Shown piece after piece: positions 1 to 14,059 of a DNA stretch of 64,000 nt; positions within the stretch are counted from its first letter, which is position 1; every line of letters starts with the position of its first letter. Both the position numbers and the translations under genes were made by a program. The stretch comes from Misgurnus anguillicaudatus. Its lineage: Eukaryota; Chordata; Actinopteri; Cypriniformes; Cobitidae. A model generated the notes under the pieces. That model saw nothing but the letters and a program-made list of their open reading frames with translations. It did not search any database and was not told the origin of the DNA. Where the stretch lies: assembly GCF_027580225.2 (NCBI RefSeq), contig NC_073354.2, forward strand, positions 31,454,001 through 31,518,000. Direction: 5' to 3'.

Positions 1-512
<512 letters not shown>

Positions 513-2445
513 TGACCATGAAACTATGATTCATGCACGTACAGCAGCCGTCGGCTCCACATCTCTTACCAACAGTAAATTGGTAAGCAGTCAGAACTGT
601 CAATCAGTGCAGCGCAGGTGTTTGGGTGACCTCCATCAAAAGGCTTTAAATTTCTCTCCGGTCAGACTTAACAAGCTCAGTCTGGGTTTGTGGTTTTTCT
701 GCTTTCAAGTGTGCAAACAGAGATTTCTGGTGAAAATGTTGGACTGCATCGGCTGATAGCATGGCCGCATGGCATAAAACCGTTTTTTACACAACCTTGA
801 TCCTCGGCGGTGGTGTTGAAGCATTAATGTAGCTTCCTTCCCTCTGAAGGAATGTTCTTGCGTTGCATGTCACCTTCTTGACACACGTCTATTTTAAAGC
901 TGATAAGCACAGGTTGTGAGTGGGCATGCTAATCTGGAAATAAAGCATTTATGAAGGACAGTCCATCTTTCTGCGAGGTTTGTGATATGCATAAATAACT
1001 CTGAGGAGGCAGCAATTGTTTTCACACTGGTATGTGTTCATGCTACAGTATATGCCATATGTGTGTATGTACACCTTTAACTCATTTCATGAATTAAACA
1101 ATAAAGTTTAATTTAAAGCTCATATAACACACGCTGTTTCTGCTTAGCTCGTGTTAATCTTGAGTAGCTACAGAGTAGTATTACATCCTTCATATATCCA
1201 AGTCTTTAGTTTTGTCATATTTATAAAAGACAGATCAGCTTTACTGATTCTTTCCAAATAAGCCAGAGTTTATGGAGGCATACAGTGGGTAGAGCAAGTT
1301 ATAAGCAAGCAACACGCACAAAACATTATCCGTTGTTTCGACGATAATCAGACATATGGCCGATGGTGGGCCTTCATGACGATAGTTGGCATATTTGCCC
1401 ATTATAGTTATAAATTATTATTATTATGCTATTATTAGTATTATTATCATTGTGGGGATTTTAATGTGACACTCTTGAGACACATATGCACTTTGTTTGC
1501 TTTTCTTCACATGAGAAAACTTGTGGGTTTCTCTTTGCATGAGAAAGCATGTAATGCACACGGCTCCTCGCACCTGAACTCGTAATACGCATGTCACAGA
1601 CTCTTCCTCGACCTGAGCTTGTAATACGCATGGCTTTGACATTTCCTTGCATTAGAGAGGTTGTTAGGCGCGCATGGGTTTAAAACCAGCAAGTGTGTTG
1701 TTCCCCCTCCCTGGCAACAAGATATTTCAGAGTGCCTGGGCATCAATGAAACACTTGGATTAATGGTATCAGATTTAAGAAGGTTGCGCTTATGATAGTG
1801 CTGCCAGCTGCCCTTAGAGTAAATTGGCTTCTTTTTTGTCCACCAATCCAGCTGCTTGTCATACATGAGTAAAAAATTAACAATTAAACAAATGAGTAAA
1901 CTATTGCCCCGCCCCCCAATACTGTCGTGTATCGGCGATTTACAGGCTGACAATTGGACGATCTCACCTATTATGGATAACGTATGATTCACTACATGTT
2001 CGTGTTGCTTACATTATATGCATGTACACCAACAAAACAGACATTTGATGCAGTTTTACTTATCGCCTGTGACTCATGACCCATTTGAGACCGCCCAATT
2101 TCAATGAAATTCAGTGTTAAACAAACACACATACAAAACTCTGCTGCTACCCCTGATAAACAAACTATATCTGTTGTATCCATAATTCTGGGGTGTTTGG
2201 GAAGCTAAGAAAGCTTAAATTTCCTTCACAACCAACAATACACTTCTTTGGTGACTTTAATTTAGTGTCAGCTCTTGGTTGGTGTGTGCGTGCGCCATTT
2301 CGGTTAAAGTGCCCATAAAAGGACTTCCACTGTACTTTCTGCACTGAAATTGCCTAACTGACACTTTACCTAAGTTTAGCATAAGGAATCCAACTCCTAA
2401 ACAGTTTTAATAAGTCAGAATGCATGAAATAGCTTTAACCCCCCT

Positions 2446-2477
<32 letters not shown>
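2446..2477. repeat. (TAA)n microsatellite
   Basis: About ten uninterrupted taa units. Confidence 0.95.
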
Positions 2478-2478
<1 letters not shown>

Positions 2479-3947
2479 TATTATACTGTAGTGAGTAGAT
2501 AGCAGATTTCGACAGTTTCTGTCTTTTATAAAATTGAGTTCTCTAAATCTTGAAACTCATTCTTATACTAGTGGAGGTAAAAGATCAGGTTAAAGACATT
2601 TGTTTTATGATTTCATCAGATTTACTGTTGTATAGTAAGTTCCACATAGTCAATTGCGCTCAACTGTATAGATTGGCTGATGATTTACAGTGCAGACCCA
2701 CATAATTTAGCTTGGAAAGTGCCAGTAGAATATACACAGTATTAATTTATTTGCCATAAAGACCTGTCAAAAAGTGTGAAGTACATTAGGCCCGTCACAG
2801 CCGCTCTTCTGCAGTAAAGACAGGGCTGTCAGTAGGAACTATGTTTAGGTCCTCTATGGTATTGCCTCATAATCTAGCCCACTCATAAAACTTTCGCCCT
2901 GGCCCCATGAGTTTCAGCAATGGCCCTGGCTACAATCGCACGCATACACATTTTGAAAATCTTCTGTGTCAGTCAATGCCAGACGGCTCTTGCACACGCT
3001 ATTACCTCCAGACCTTTTTTCGGGCCATCCGTTTCCAGGCAGTTTTGAGTGCTCGTCAATTTCTCGAATAGTAAATGTGCCCTCACGGGCACATATAGCT
3101 ACAACAGAGATCGTTGAAAACATGCTGGGCCAAGGCTACGTTTTGTCAGGCAGGGTTAATCATTATAAATTTAGAGCTTGGGTTAATGGTACGCTGGTCC
3201 TAAATAAAAGATGTCCTGGAATATGCTGGTCAGGGTTTTGTACCTGACCATGCAGCTGGAAAAAGCTTGTTTTGTGCTTGAAATGTAAGCAGATGAAATC
3301 GTTGGAACACACACTTTGATAAAAGTCCTTACTGGAAGTCTACTGTAGATTACCAGGGCGGTCTCAAACAGCCACAAGGCTTCAGCTTACAGAGAAAGAC
3401 GAGGCTGCGGTGCTTTTTTCCACAGATGCTCTAAGAAGCACATCATGAACCATATGGAAGTGCTTAGTCAAGGCATTATGCCTGCCTGGTGTATTGCGGA
3501 TGTGCAATTATTGCCATGTGTTTTTTTTTATGTAGTCTGTGCCATGCTAGATGATCTATTGTTTCCTCAAGGTGTGCAGAGGTCTATCATGCTGTATGCA
3601 AACTCGTATATAAGTGCATTAAATCTTGTGCGGTATACTGCAAATTTTCTAATGAATTAAGTTCAACCAACTGTGAAAAAATTATTAAGCTCAGAATCTG
3701 TGGAATGGAAAGTGTTTGAGTATTTCACACACAGTCAGCAACTGGCATTTAAATTCACATTGTAGAACAGTATATAATGAATACAAGGACAATAGGGGGA
3801 GGATCAATAATTTATTGATTTTTGATTAAGAGTATCGTCTGTAGATTTAGTCAGTTTCAGCACAAATATAAGTATTGTTTTGTTTTACAGTGTTTCTTAT
3901 TTGTTTTGACCTTTTTGGAAATCAAATATTCTCTGAATGGTACTTTT

Positions 3948-4765
3948 ACTCTAAAAATGCTCAGTTATTTTTAATGCTAGATTAAATTAACCCAGAAAAT
4001 GTTTATATTTGACCTAACAATGGGGTAAAACCCAGCATTTTGGGTTGACAACCCAGTGGGTTGGGTTCGTCCCGTTTTGACTCAACTCTGGGAGCTGAGC
4101 CCAACCATTGGGTCAAATTAACACCGAAAATGTTTATATTTGATCCAATCATTGTATTAAAAAAACATCATTTTGGGTTGACAACCCAGTTGGTTGGGTT
4201 CGTCCCTTTTTGACCCAACGCTGGGAGCTGAGCCCAACCATTGGGTCAAATTAACGCCGAAAATGTTTATATTTGATCCAATCATTGTATAAAAAAAATC
4301 ATTTTGGGTTGACAACCCAGTGGTTTGGGTTCATCCCTTTTTGACCCAACGCTGGGAGCTGAGCCCAACCATTGGGTCAAATTAACGTCGAAAATTTTTA
4401 TATTTGATCCAATCATTGTATAAAAAAACATCATTTTGGGTTGACAACCCAGTGGTTTGGGTTCATCCCTTTTTGACCCAACGCTGGGAGCTGAGCCCAA
4501 CCATTGGGTCAAATTAACGTCGAAAATTTTTATATTTGATCCAATCATTGTAGAAAAAAAATCATTTTGGGTTGACAACCCAGTGGTTTGGGTTCATCCC
4601 TTTTTTACCCAACGCTGGGAGCTGAGCCCAACCATTGGGTCAAATTAACGCCGAAAATTTGCCCAAATCAACCCAGAATTTTGAGTTGAAACAACCCAGC
4701 AATTGGCTAGGTTTGTCTCTTTTTGACCTAGTGCTTGTTTGAAAATAACCCAGCATTTTTAGAGT
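3948..4765. mobile_element. MITE carrying a ~132-bp tandem array
   Basis: Inverted ends ACTCTAAAAATGCT at 3948 and AGCATTTTTAGAGT ending at 4765 enclose about five tandem copies of a unit of roughly 132 bp. Successive copies of gggagctgagcccaacc start about 133, 131, 132 and 131 bp apart (4090 to 4617). Each unit also has internal inverted strings (gggttgacaaccca; tgacccaa/ttgggtca). The array fills most of the element. No coding capacity; short frames here are chance. Confidence 0.8.
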
Positions 4766-4803
4766 GTAAGCACAGTTACATTGGAGTTTTCATTCAGTGC
4801 TCA

Positions 4804-4945
4804 GTGTAGCTCAGTGGTAGAGCATTGCATTAGCAATTCAAAAGGTCATGGGTTTGAACCCAGGGAACACACAAACTGATAAAAATACCTTGTATTGTCT
4901 ACCTTGTCTACTGTAAGTAGCTTTGGATAAAATGTAAGTGCCTGT
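4804..4945 (+). repeat. tRNA-derived SINE
   Basis: The A-box-like tgtagctcagtgg (4805-4817) and B-box-like ggtttgaacc (4851-4860) have tRNA spacing, followed by a non-tRNA body and the tail ctgtaagtagctttggataa, a common teleost SINE/LINE 3' tail. It lacks a foldable acceptor stem and trailing discriminator, so it is a SINE rather than a tRNA gene. Confidence 0.8.
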
Positions 4946-5400
4946 ACCAAGCGTGCCCCACAAGCCCCAGGTGACTGGTCCCAGTATAGGTCATAAACCC
5001 GCCTCCCCATGTTATTTAATGGGACTTGAGACCAACTAAACAATTTAGTTACATTTCAATTATCTTTTTTTCCGAAGCTGGTTTCTGTCATTTACTGTAG
5101 CTTTTATTAAGTTGATGTAAATTCAAGTGTTTGTTTTTAAAATAAGTTTGTTTTAGTTAGTTATTTAATGCTATAAAAACTGTGGTGTCACGTGATGATT
5201 GACAGCTGTGATATGCGCATTCTGCGAGAGCGGGGCCTTGCTTCCTGCTCACTACTGCGCAGGACTGGTCCCGAAATCGCTACTGCGCAGACACAAGACC
5301 CAAGATGTCAGTACCGTATTGGGACACTGACGGCTTCAGTTTTCACCAATGGAACAGAGCGAACGGGCGTCGTCCATCTTTTTTTACAGTCTATGGCTTG

Positions 5401-5644
5401 TACACTGTAAAAATTTCTTGTTGCACTTACATTTTTAAGTTTAATTTAATTTAATTTCAACTTTATTGACTAGTGAGGAGTTGCTAAAAATAAAAGTAGA
5501 ATTAGCTTAAGTTATTTCAACTTTATTTTGATAATTTATAGCAACTCCCCACTAGTCGAGAAAGTTGAGACTAGAGAGAAATAAATATTTCAAATTGATT
5601 AAACTTAAAAATTTAAGTCCAACAAGGGATTTTTTTACAGTGTA
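5401..5644. mobile_element. Short TACACTGT-ended MITE
   Basis: TACACTGTAAAAA...CTTGTTG at the left is mirrored by CAACAAGGG...TTTTTACAGTGTA at the right. An inner inverted pair (gactagtgaggagttgct / agcaactccccactagtc) makes it nearly a full palindrome. Ends with TA on both sides, consistent with a TA target. Confidence 0.8.
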
Positions 5645-6655
5645 TGTGCAAAAGAAACTAAGCAAAGTTTGGTATAGGATGAACAGTATGTAGTTCCTGT
5701 ACATCCACACTTCTTTTCCTCTAATAAAACGCACAGGGAAATAGTTCTTCTCATTCTGTCTTTCTCTCCAAAATGTCCACCAATGTCCAGTTGTGATTTG
5801 GAAATAATCGTATCCCAGGTGACCTTGTGATCTCTGGTGTCCTGTGATTGTCCATAGCCTGAGATGTGCAATAAAAAAAAAAAATCACAATCTTTTGAAA
5901 GTGCAGAAGAACATCGATAAGTGGTAGAAGAGGGAGAGAGAAAACACAAGCGAACACACGAGTCCGGCTCTAAGCCCTTGTGTGCTCATTTAGCACAGTG
6001 GCTGTTGAACCATGATGTACTGTCAGTATATAGCTGCACTTGTATTAATGACCCAACAAAAAGTTGCGCACTAATCAGTGTTATGGTGCCGAAAACGTGG
6101 CTTTCGGAGGTGCTGGAAATGTAGTTTTAAGGCAACTAATACAATTGTTTGTTGAAGGCCTTGAAAACCATACATTTTCTGCTTTTCTGTTTCTAGCTTG
6201 GGATGCTCATCCAGTGTTTGCAGAGTTTGGCCTTTAACAGAGTTGAGCCAAAGGCTTTATTGAGTCTTTTTCCCCACAACCACTTTGGCAGAATGGTGAT
6301 CTGGATTTGATAGACAATGGTTTACGATGGGGGTTTTGTTTGTGTTGGCACAGGCCGGTGTCCAGTGTCACAGCAGGCTGTAGTGTTATCCGGCTGTTTG
6401 GCGATGTGCTTACACACAGCTTCTCACATAGCCAGAGAGTCTTCTTGATTTTGTCATCTGCAGTTTAATCTTATTTATGATAAGATGCATTATGTTTTAG
6501 AGTCACAGAACAGTTCTAGAGAGTTTATGGATGAAGCCTGTCGTATATTCCTTTCATTATAGTAGTGCCATTAGAAAGGCTAAGTTGTAGATTAGTAGTG
6601 GATTAAACTTGATAAAATGTTTAAATAATCTTGCAGGCAATCTGTCCTATACAAA

Positions 6656-6802
<147 letters not shown>

Positions 6803-6835
6803 TAAAATTAACTAAGACGCGATTAGGCATCCTGC

Positions 6836-7054
6836 GGCACGGTAGGGGTTTAGGCTAATCCAGGACTAGGCCTTATTTATATTAGGTCATTTTTGACAAA
6901 CATACCTTACAAAAAACACAACAGGTGTGCATGTTGAGACAAAACAATGTCACTGATATATGTCAAAAATGAATCAGGATAAGGTGTTTTTAAATTAAAT
7001 CAAAATTGCATTTTAGTCTGGGACTAGGATAAGCCCTGTCCGGGAAACCGCCCC
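6836..7054. mobile_element. Diverged MITE of the GTTTCCCGGACAGGG type
   Basis: The right end, agccctgtccgggaaaccgcccc, matches the right end of the element at 24040-24277. The left end (ggctaatccaggactaggcc) matches internally but its outer terminus is decayed next to the microsatellite. Confidence 0.65.
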
Positions 7055-8217
7055 ATAATCAATGAATATTGACAGATTTTTCATTCCTTAAAGTGACCTG
7101 CTAAAGAATATTCTCATGTTTACGTGCCAGTATCCTTTAGCTCAGAACATTCAAAACATTCAGGATTGTACCACCTTGCTGGTACTGCCAATGTCACTTT
7201 CAAATAGCTTTGGAGGTCAACCTTCATTTCCATAATTCCGTTTCCAGAAAGCTTCCTTTCAGTGCCAAAATGAGCAACCATCTGTCACACACGCCGTGTT
7301 GAGATGATCTCCACACGTGATGTTACCATCAGACATTACTGTTTGTTCCTTGTTTGTTTGTTTATCCTGGAAATTACAATTTAAAAAATGCTTTTGCAGG
7401 GCCAGTTATGGGTCTCATGGACTGCATTGATTAATCCATAACATGCACTGAGATGGAAGACCGTTCAATATCTGATTGTACATTCAACACTAGATTGTTA
7501 TCATGTTCGATCCACAAGCTTCTCAAGGGGTATAATGTTGTTGAGATTGAGTCTGTGTTGAAAGATCAAGCAGATGTTTTTTTCTTTGAAATAGATTGGT
7601 ATGGCCTTACCTGAGATCACAACATGATCTCTAAGGGCTCGGCAGAGATTTGTAGTCATGGATAGCTTTATCTCAAGTCATTGAGCGTCCAGTTTGTAAT
7701 TTACCAGTGTAATTGCAATTGATAAGACCTTTGTATAGTGCCCAAGAGTCTCTTCTATTACTGTGTAGTGGACATTCCTGTAGATAAGTCTGTATGAACT
7801 GCTCCTGGTTTGGGTCAGCATACAAGGCGGAGAAAGATCAATAGTATTGCAATATTTAACTTGACAATCCTCTGTTTGAATAGGAATAGATTTTTTGTCT
7901 AAAAACTATGTGTTAAAAGTGTTTCCTTTGCCATTCTCAAGGCGTTGTAACGAGAGGGCACACATATTCACTGTCAGTGTAGGTTTTGTTGGTTTTGCCT
8001 AAAGAAAGAAAAGGTTGGTTTGCATCGTCTATGCATAAAATACAGACTGCATTTGTTTAGTGTTTGCATGCATCTGCTTTCAACTTTAGACATGTTGCAT
8101 TGTAGACTTCTTGATTTCAGCATGACGTGATGGAGGTGATTGTTTGATATTTTTTGGTTTTTATTAGTGATGCACCATTACAAAATTTTGTGCCAGTACA
8201 GATATTTGATTACTTAA

Positions 8218-8456
8218 AGGTGGAGTGCACAATATCTGAAAAACGATTTGGAAAATGGAGTCAGGACAACTACCAAAACACACTTGTAGCCAATCAGCAG
8301 TAAGGTGCGTGTCTACTAAAGGACATTTTTGTCTGAGTTGCATATGTGTGGGGCGGGTCTATCAACAGAAGGTCTAGTCTCTATTGGGGTAGGGGCGTGT
8401 TTGTTTAGGTGATTTGAAATGTCAACATTGGCTTTCAGAGATCATGGACCCTGCCT
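8218..8456. mobile_element. Short TTAA-flanked element
   Basis: TTAA at 8214-8217 and at 8457-8460 flank a 239-bp segment starting AGGTGGAGTG and ending ACCCTGCCT. Terminal inversion is short and imperfect, but target and AGG/CCT ends match the other TTAA elements here. Confidence 0.6.
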
Positions 8457-8737
8457 TTAAAATAGGGTTTCATGAAATTGCAAAGGGGTCCATGAGTAGA
8501 TGAAAAAGAAATGAGTACAAATAAATGAATAAAATGTAAATAAGTAATGTAAAATTTAAATAAAACACTGACAAAATATTTATTTTAGTTTTGTCTAATC
8601 TGCATGTCATGTGACCATTACACAACTCTACAATATATCAGAAAACTGAGAAATGGACCTGTATACGTTTAATCTACCAATAACAGGAAATTATCTAGTG
8701 ATAAGGTCCAATAACAGGTAATAATGTCAATAACTAT

Positions 8738-9904
8738 TAGGTCGGTATGAGATTTTGGCGGTATGATAACCTTAAAATACCACCGTTTCACGGTGTTGTA
8801 GTATTGCCATTGCAACACTAAAATGTGTTATTTTCAAATGTCTGCATATACAAACAACTTTTCAACTGGACACAATAAATTGTATTTTTAAGCAACATAC
8901 AACATGTATGCCAGGCAAAAATAAGGCCTTAAATTATAATATTCTTTCAAAAAAATTATAATAATTATAAAATTAAAATGTATTAATATTAAAGGACAAG
9001 TTCGGTATTTTACACTTAAAGCCCTGTTTTCAGATTGTTTATGATGAAATATGATGCTGGCCGAGAATTTTCGGGTGTTTCTTGTCTCACCTCCCACCTC
9101 TATAATGGCTCTATAGGTGCACAGAAATAATCCTTCCTAAAATGCATTCAACTTTCATTTACAAAGACGTGAAACTCACCGAGTGGTCAGGGGTGTTCGC
9201 TGATATGCTCACACAAAAATCGCTGCAAAAGACGCATTCCAACAGGTTTTATTGTAGTTTTTGTCCAACTCCATTGACTTTTATTAGATGTGCTGTGAGG
9301 TACGGTATTACTCCGTGCTGGGAGCTTTGTTTGTATTCTTGCAATTGGCAAAGGCGGATTATCGCCACCCACTGGGCTGGAGTGTCTATTATTCAAGCTC
9401 TCAGCGGAAGAATGTACGGGTGTGAGGCGTTTGGAAAAATAGGTCCACAAGTTTACAACACCTGTTGGAAAGTATCTTTTGCAGCGATTTTTGTGTTAGC
9501 ATATCAGTCAACACCACTCGGTGAGTTTCACGTCTTTTTAAACGAAAGTTTAATGCATTTTAGGACGGATTGTTCCAGTGCACCTATACACCCATTGTAG
9601 AGGTGGGAGGTGAAACAACAAACACCCGAAAATTCTCGGGGCAGCCGCATATGTCGAAATTTCAGTCAAAACCGTTCTATTTCATCATAAACAATCTGAA
9701 AACAGGGCTTTAAGTGTAAAATACCAAACTTGTCCTTTAATAATATCAAATGTAAACATCAAATCCATTGCCTGAATTAATTATTTAACTTAATTTTGTG
9801 TAAACACAACTTGAAAACGGTATCACATAAAATCTTTGTGGTTTTGAAACCTTGGCTCTTTAAAACCTCTGTATACCTTGAAACCAGTAACCAGCCCATG
9901 CCTA
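8738..9904. mobile_element. Non-autonomous hAT-type element interrupted by a TTAA element
   Basis: Perfect 8-bp direct repeats ATAACTAT lie at 8730-8737 and 9905-9912. Ends read TAGGTCGGTATG... and ...CCCATGCCTA. 8-bp duplications indicate hAT-type insertion. Without the nested 744-bp element and its TTAA the element would be about 419 bp, too short for a transposase. Confidence 0.8.
8993..9736. mobile_element. TTAA-flanked long palindrome (MITE), nested
   Basis: TTAA at 8989-8992 and 9737-9740 flank AGGACAAG...CTTGTCCT. The arms (about 8993-9262 and 9465-9736) are inverted copies over some 270 bp, e.g. cacttaaagccctgttttca against its complement near the right end. The 152-residue open frame at 9142-9600 spans the arms and loop and has no protein resemblance I recognise. 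Confidence 0.85.
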
Positions 9905-11703
9905 ATAACTATGTAAAATACTTTTGATACAAGTTTAAAATGGATGAAAAATAAATGTTTTTGAAGTTAAACATGCAATACAGATTATAGGCTGATATAT
10001 CAGTGCATCCATATTTTTTAATAAGTACTGTAAGTGTACTGTAAAGCAATGCTCATAAATTATTTACTGTGCTGATACTCATAACCGGCCTACTCAAGTT
10101 GACATGCAACTAAATGTTTTGGATGTGGTTTAGTTTTGCCACAAGAAAAATGAAACCCTAAAAGTTTTTTTTAGGTGAAGCAATGATGGCATGTGGTGAA
10201 AGTTGCATGAGCAAGCATCTCTTATATTGTCTATAGATTTATAGCTATAGAAATCATAAACTGTTATGTATATCTTTGGCCTAAACAGTTAAGAGTTTAA
10301 AAAGTGCTGGACTTGTTGTTGAATGGAATGCATCATTGCATACAGCAGAATATATATTTTTTAAGTCATTCGAAATTTAAGACATAGTCCTCTTCTTTGA
10401 AAACAATATAATGAGGTCACAGTTCTCATGTTTTTGCAGGCACACCCTGTTTTTGTCTTTGAGAGTTTTTCAGGGTGTAGCTTTTGTCTCTCTGGTCCAA
10501 CAGCGCATCATATTTTATCAGAGGTTTTGAAGTTCTCATTCTCTCATGAGCTTTAGATTACAACCATGTGTAATTCTTCTTAAGATGTTTGAATTCAAGC
10601 AAGTGTTATCTGTCAATAACATACTTTCACTCTCGGGTGCACTTGAGCGAGCTCATTTACAAATCCCATTTTGCTACGATCTGATGAACGTTTTAAAAAC
10701 ATACACGTAGACCACGTAAATACACCATTCAGACGGTGTCTGCTCTCCAGTATTTCAGAAAAGCGTGGGTCACACTCATCTCAGTCTGTTTCCCTGACGT
10801 TAAAAAGGTTTTGCCTGCAGTAAGCTCTGATTTTGATTCAAAGAGAAAGGTTGTAAGGTAGAATAATGGCTTTAAACAGAAGCAGAGTTGAAAAGGCCAC
10901 GTCAAACCATTAAACTGGAACTTTAACGACAAGCCATTTAAGAAGCATGAAGTCTGTTTTGCTTAAAGAAAGCTGAAGCCGTAGGAAACCAGAGGGAGGG
11001 CACTTTGCACGTTTTATGATGTGTTTTTTTTTTCTTGCCAGCACATCCTGTTTCCTTTTCCTGTTTCTCGTAACACCTCGTTGTCATTCTCTTCCACTTA
11101 TGGATTGGAGAAGAGAGGGGGCATGACATTCCTGTTGCCCACACATGTTTTAAACCAAACCAAAGCTTTTTCTAATTTTTCTCAAGACAGATTGTTGTTA
11201 GTGAGATTCACGCTTTTATAAACAAGCTTTGGAAATGTACCCAAAGTGTTATTTTTCTGTCAACTACCATTGCTGTTGTTAGAATGGTTTAAATGTTTGG
11301 CATATTGGCATTTCCTTGGCATGTTTACGTCTTCCTCTTTCTTTGAGTTTCACCCAAAACCTCATGTTAAATAACTAGTGCATTAACTTCCCTCTTTTTG
11401 CTTGAAGTCTGTGTTTTTGTTGCAGTAATCTATAAACCCCCATTTTAAAGCACTTACAGACTTACCTTCATTTACTAATTTGCAGATCATTACTTATTTC
11501 CAGCTTAAACTTTTATTGAGCCATAAACCGTTAGTGTTATTTGTTCTGTGATTTGTTAGACATATTTCTAATTGTTGTTATTAGTATCATTACTGGCTGG
11601 TGGTTATATAACAGTACTTAAACATAAAATTATTTTCAGTGTGAGGTCTACAGCATATGAAAAAGCACATGTAACAAAAGCACTAAAACACAATTATTAT
11701 TAT

Positions 11704-12211
11704 CGTGTGTATACCAGAATATAAGACGACTCTTAAAATAAGACGACCACCCCATTTTACTGACTTTTTGTGTGTGTGTGTGTGGGGGGGGTGGGTTTGT
11801 GGAAAAAATCTGGTTTTCAACAGAAAATAATTTGATTTGAAAATTCAAGTGATAATTCATTGGAAAAACATTTTAACACCAATTAATTAAATATATGGAT
11901 TAATTTGTCACAAATTTGTCAATGAATGAGTTCAGAAATGAATGAATGATTGACAAAAATGAATAACCTTTCCACAAAAATGCAATAATTATGTAGGCCC
12001 ATGTATGTATGTAACTGCGGTATTGTGAAGATAGATAGAAAATAACCATCTGCTTTTTATCAAACACATATATCCAATGTTGGCGCCCTCTACTGTTTCC
12101 CCCTGCTTCCTTTCCGCCGTGATTTTGTCTATATCGCGAATATAAGACGACCCCACATTTTTCAGCCTTATTTTAGGACAAAAACCTTGTCTTATATTCG
12201 GGTATATACGG
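11704..12211. mobile_element. Palindromic element with ATAAGACGAC ends
   Basis: Left cgtgtataccagaatataag and right cttatattcgggtatatacg are inverted copies; TA lies outside both ends. 508 bp, no coding capacity. Contains a short GT run near 11770. Confidence 0.75.
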
Positions 12212-12459
12212 TAATGATCATATTAGGGCTTGGACCATATGATGATATTATCATATACCACTGACGATCTACGGTATATCGACACTCGCTGCGTTCGCTT
12301 TACTTTTTTCAACATCCGCAGCACCGCGAGAGTACTGCTCTGCATGCTTTCAAATGAGTCTTGCGGATCTTCAATGTTATACAGAAGTCCGTGTGGCGAA
12401 ACATGCAATATTATTGTATATTGCGATCTTTTTATATTCGAATATTGTTTTTTCCCCCC

Positions 12460-12637
12460 ATCCCCATGGCCATTTTTGCCTTTATTTGACAGTGATTAGG
12501 GAGAGGACAGGAAAGTACAGGGAAGAAAGAGGGGTATGGGATCGGCAGATGACCACGAGCCGGAATCGAACTCGGGTCACCGGAAGTGCGAAAGCACCAC
12601 ATGTCGGAGCTCTGCCCGCTAAACCACCGGCTCCGAT
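12460..12637 (-). repeat. tRNA-derived SINE, minus strand
   Basis: On the minus strand tggtttagcgggcag (complement of 12612-12626) acts as an A-box-like string and gagttcgattccg (12561-12573) as a B box. The downstream body ends in the tail tcaaataaaggcaaaa, as in cyprinid SINEs I recall. It lies inside a longer repeat-like region (about 12225-12670) whose ends, agggcttggacc and cgcccgcccct, may be a decayed hAT-type element. Confidence 0.75.
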
Positions 12638-13885
12638 GGTATTTTTTTTACACATCGCCCGCCCCTAGAATTGGCATGAGTACCCGTGTACTTAACTCTT
12701 TCCCGCCATTGACGAATTATCTCGTCAATTAAAAAAAAAACATTTGCATGAAAAAATTTGTTCCTAATGAGTTTTTATGGTAATGTATAACACCCAATTA
12801 TCCACTAGATGGCTTATTGACTAACCCAATTGATAAAAAACTGAAGCAAACAATATTTATTAATTTTACACTCCGTGTATGTATGTTTTTGATAATCATT
12901 TTGAATCTGAGATCTAACAAAATTCTTTCACAAATATGCAATTATTTCATTTTTTTGCTAAAAAATTTTATTTTTGAAGAAAAATACCCATTTTTAAGAG
13001 TTTATAAGCAGAGAAAAAATATAGATAGGATATAAATAAAAAAAAATCCTGTTTTGCTTGTTTGTTTATTGTTTGTTTGAAAGCAGAGGGTCTGTTCTTT
13101 CATTTGATATATTTGTAAGTTTATATATTTTTAGAAGAACATTTTTCGTTCCATAGTGGTCATAGTTTCTTCCATGTTAATTTTGTAACACATATTCAAT
13201 ATTTTTATTTTTAATTTAATGCATACACCCCATCTCCCATATGCCCCACCCCATATGCTACACCTCTGACTACTTGTTTTTCAGACTTATGGAGTACTCC
13301 ATATAAAGAAATTCTAATACAGTTACTATTATTGATTTATTGCATCATTTCTTTTGGCTTTAACTAAGCAAATCTTGAAAGGCATGTGAATGCTCCGTAG
13401 GCGGTGTTTGATTTAGGATGTTGCATACAAACATTACTCATAATAATTTTTGTCATGTTGTGTCTTGCACATCAGCAAACAGAGCAAGGACTGTTAGATG
13501 AGCAACACAGCTGGTTGGCAGCGTTGCATTTCTTGAAGAGAGTTGCTTGCAGTGCCAGACTTCAATAATTAAAGTACAAAAGGCAGTGGCGTCAACCTGC
13601 TGCGTTTGTAATCAGTACAAATGTAAAATCCACTAGTGAATGACTAGAAAAATGTGCCGTTACCATATGCTCATTGTTTCTTTTTCTGTTTCAAGTTTGT
13701 GTGTCATAACATTAGCACCTTAATTTACTGCATTAGTTTTCCTTTTTTCACGCTGTCTGTGAATGTGGCCTAAATGGTGAGTTTTCGTAAACGAGTAATT
13801 TTTAAATGAATTAAATTAAAAATGTAATTTTCAATGTAATACGTAGCATCAAATTAGAAATAGTCAGATTCATGGCTGAGTGACT

Positions 13886-14059
13886 AGACTGTAAAAATTA
13901 TGTCAAATTAACATATTTTATGTTACTTTAACTTAAAAAATTAAGTTAAACAATTTCAACTTGTTTTTAAAGGTTATGTCAACTTATAACAAGTTAAAGC
14001 TTAAAATAGTAGGTTAAATTGACTTGCAAACCAAGTTGTTTTATTTTTTTTATAGTGTA
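13886..14059. mobile_element. Short MITE, ACTGTAAAAA family
   Basis: Ends gactgtaaaaattatgtc and tttttttatagtgta, with inner inverted strings around tgacttgcaaaccaag. A related copy is at 61410-61600 (shared aagcttaaaatagtaggtt). Confidence 0.7.

Noticed and set aside
4804..4880. Functional tRNA gene
   Set aside because: A and B boxes are present but acceptor-stem pairing and a terminator are not, and a SINE body and tail follow directly. The same applies to 12561-12637 and 62328-62390.
9142..9600. 152-residue open frame on the + strand
   Set aside because: It runs through both arms and the loop of the TTAA palindrome 8993-9736, has a mirror frame on the other strand, and shows no domain.
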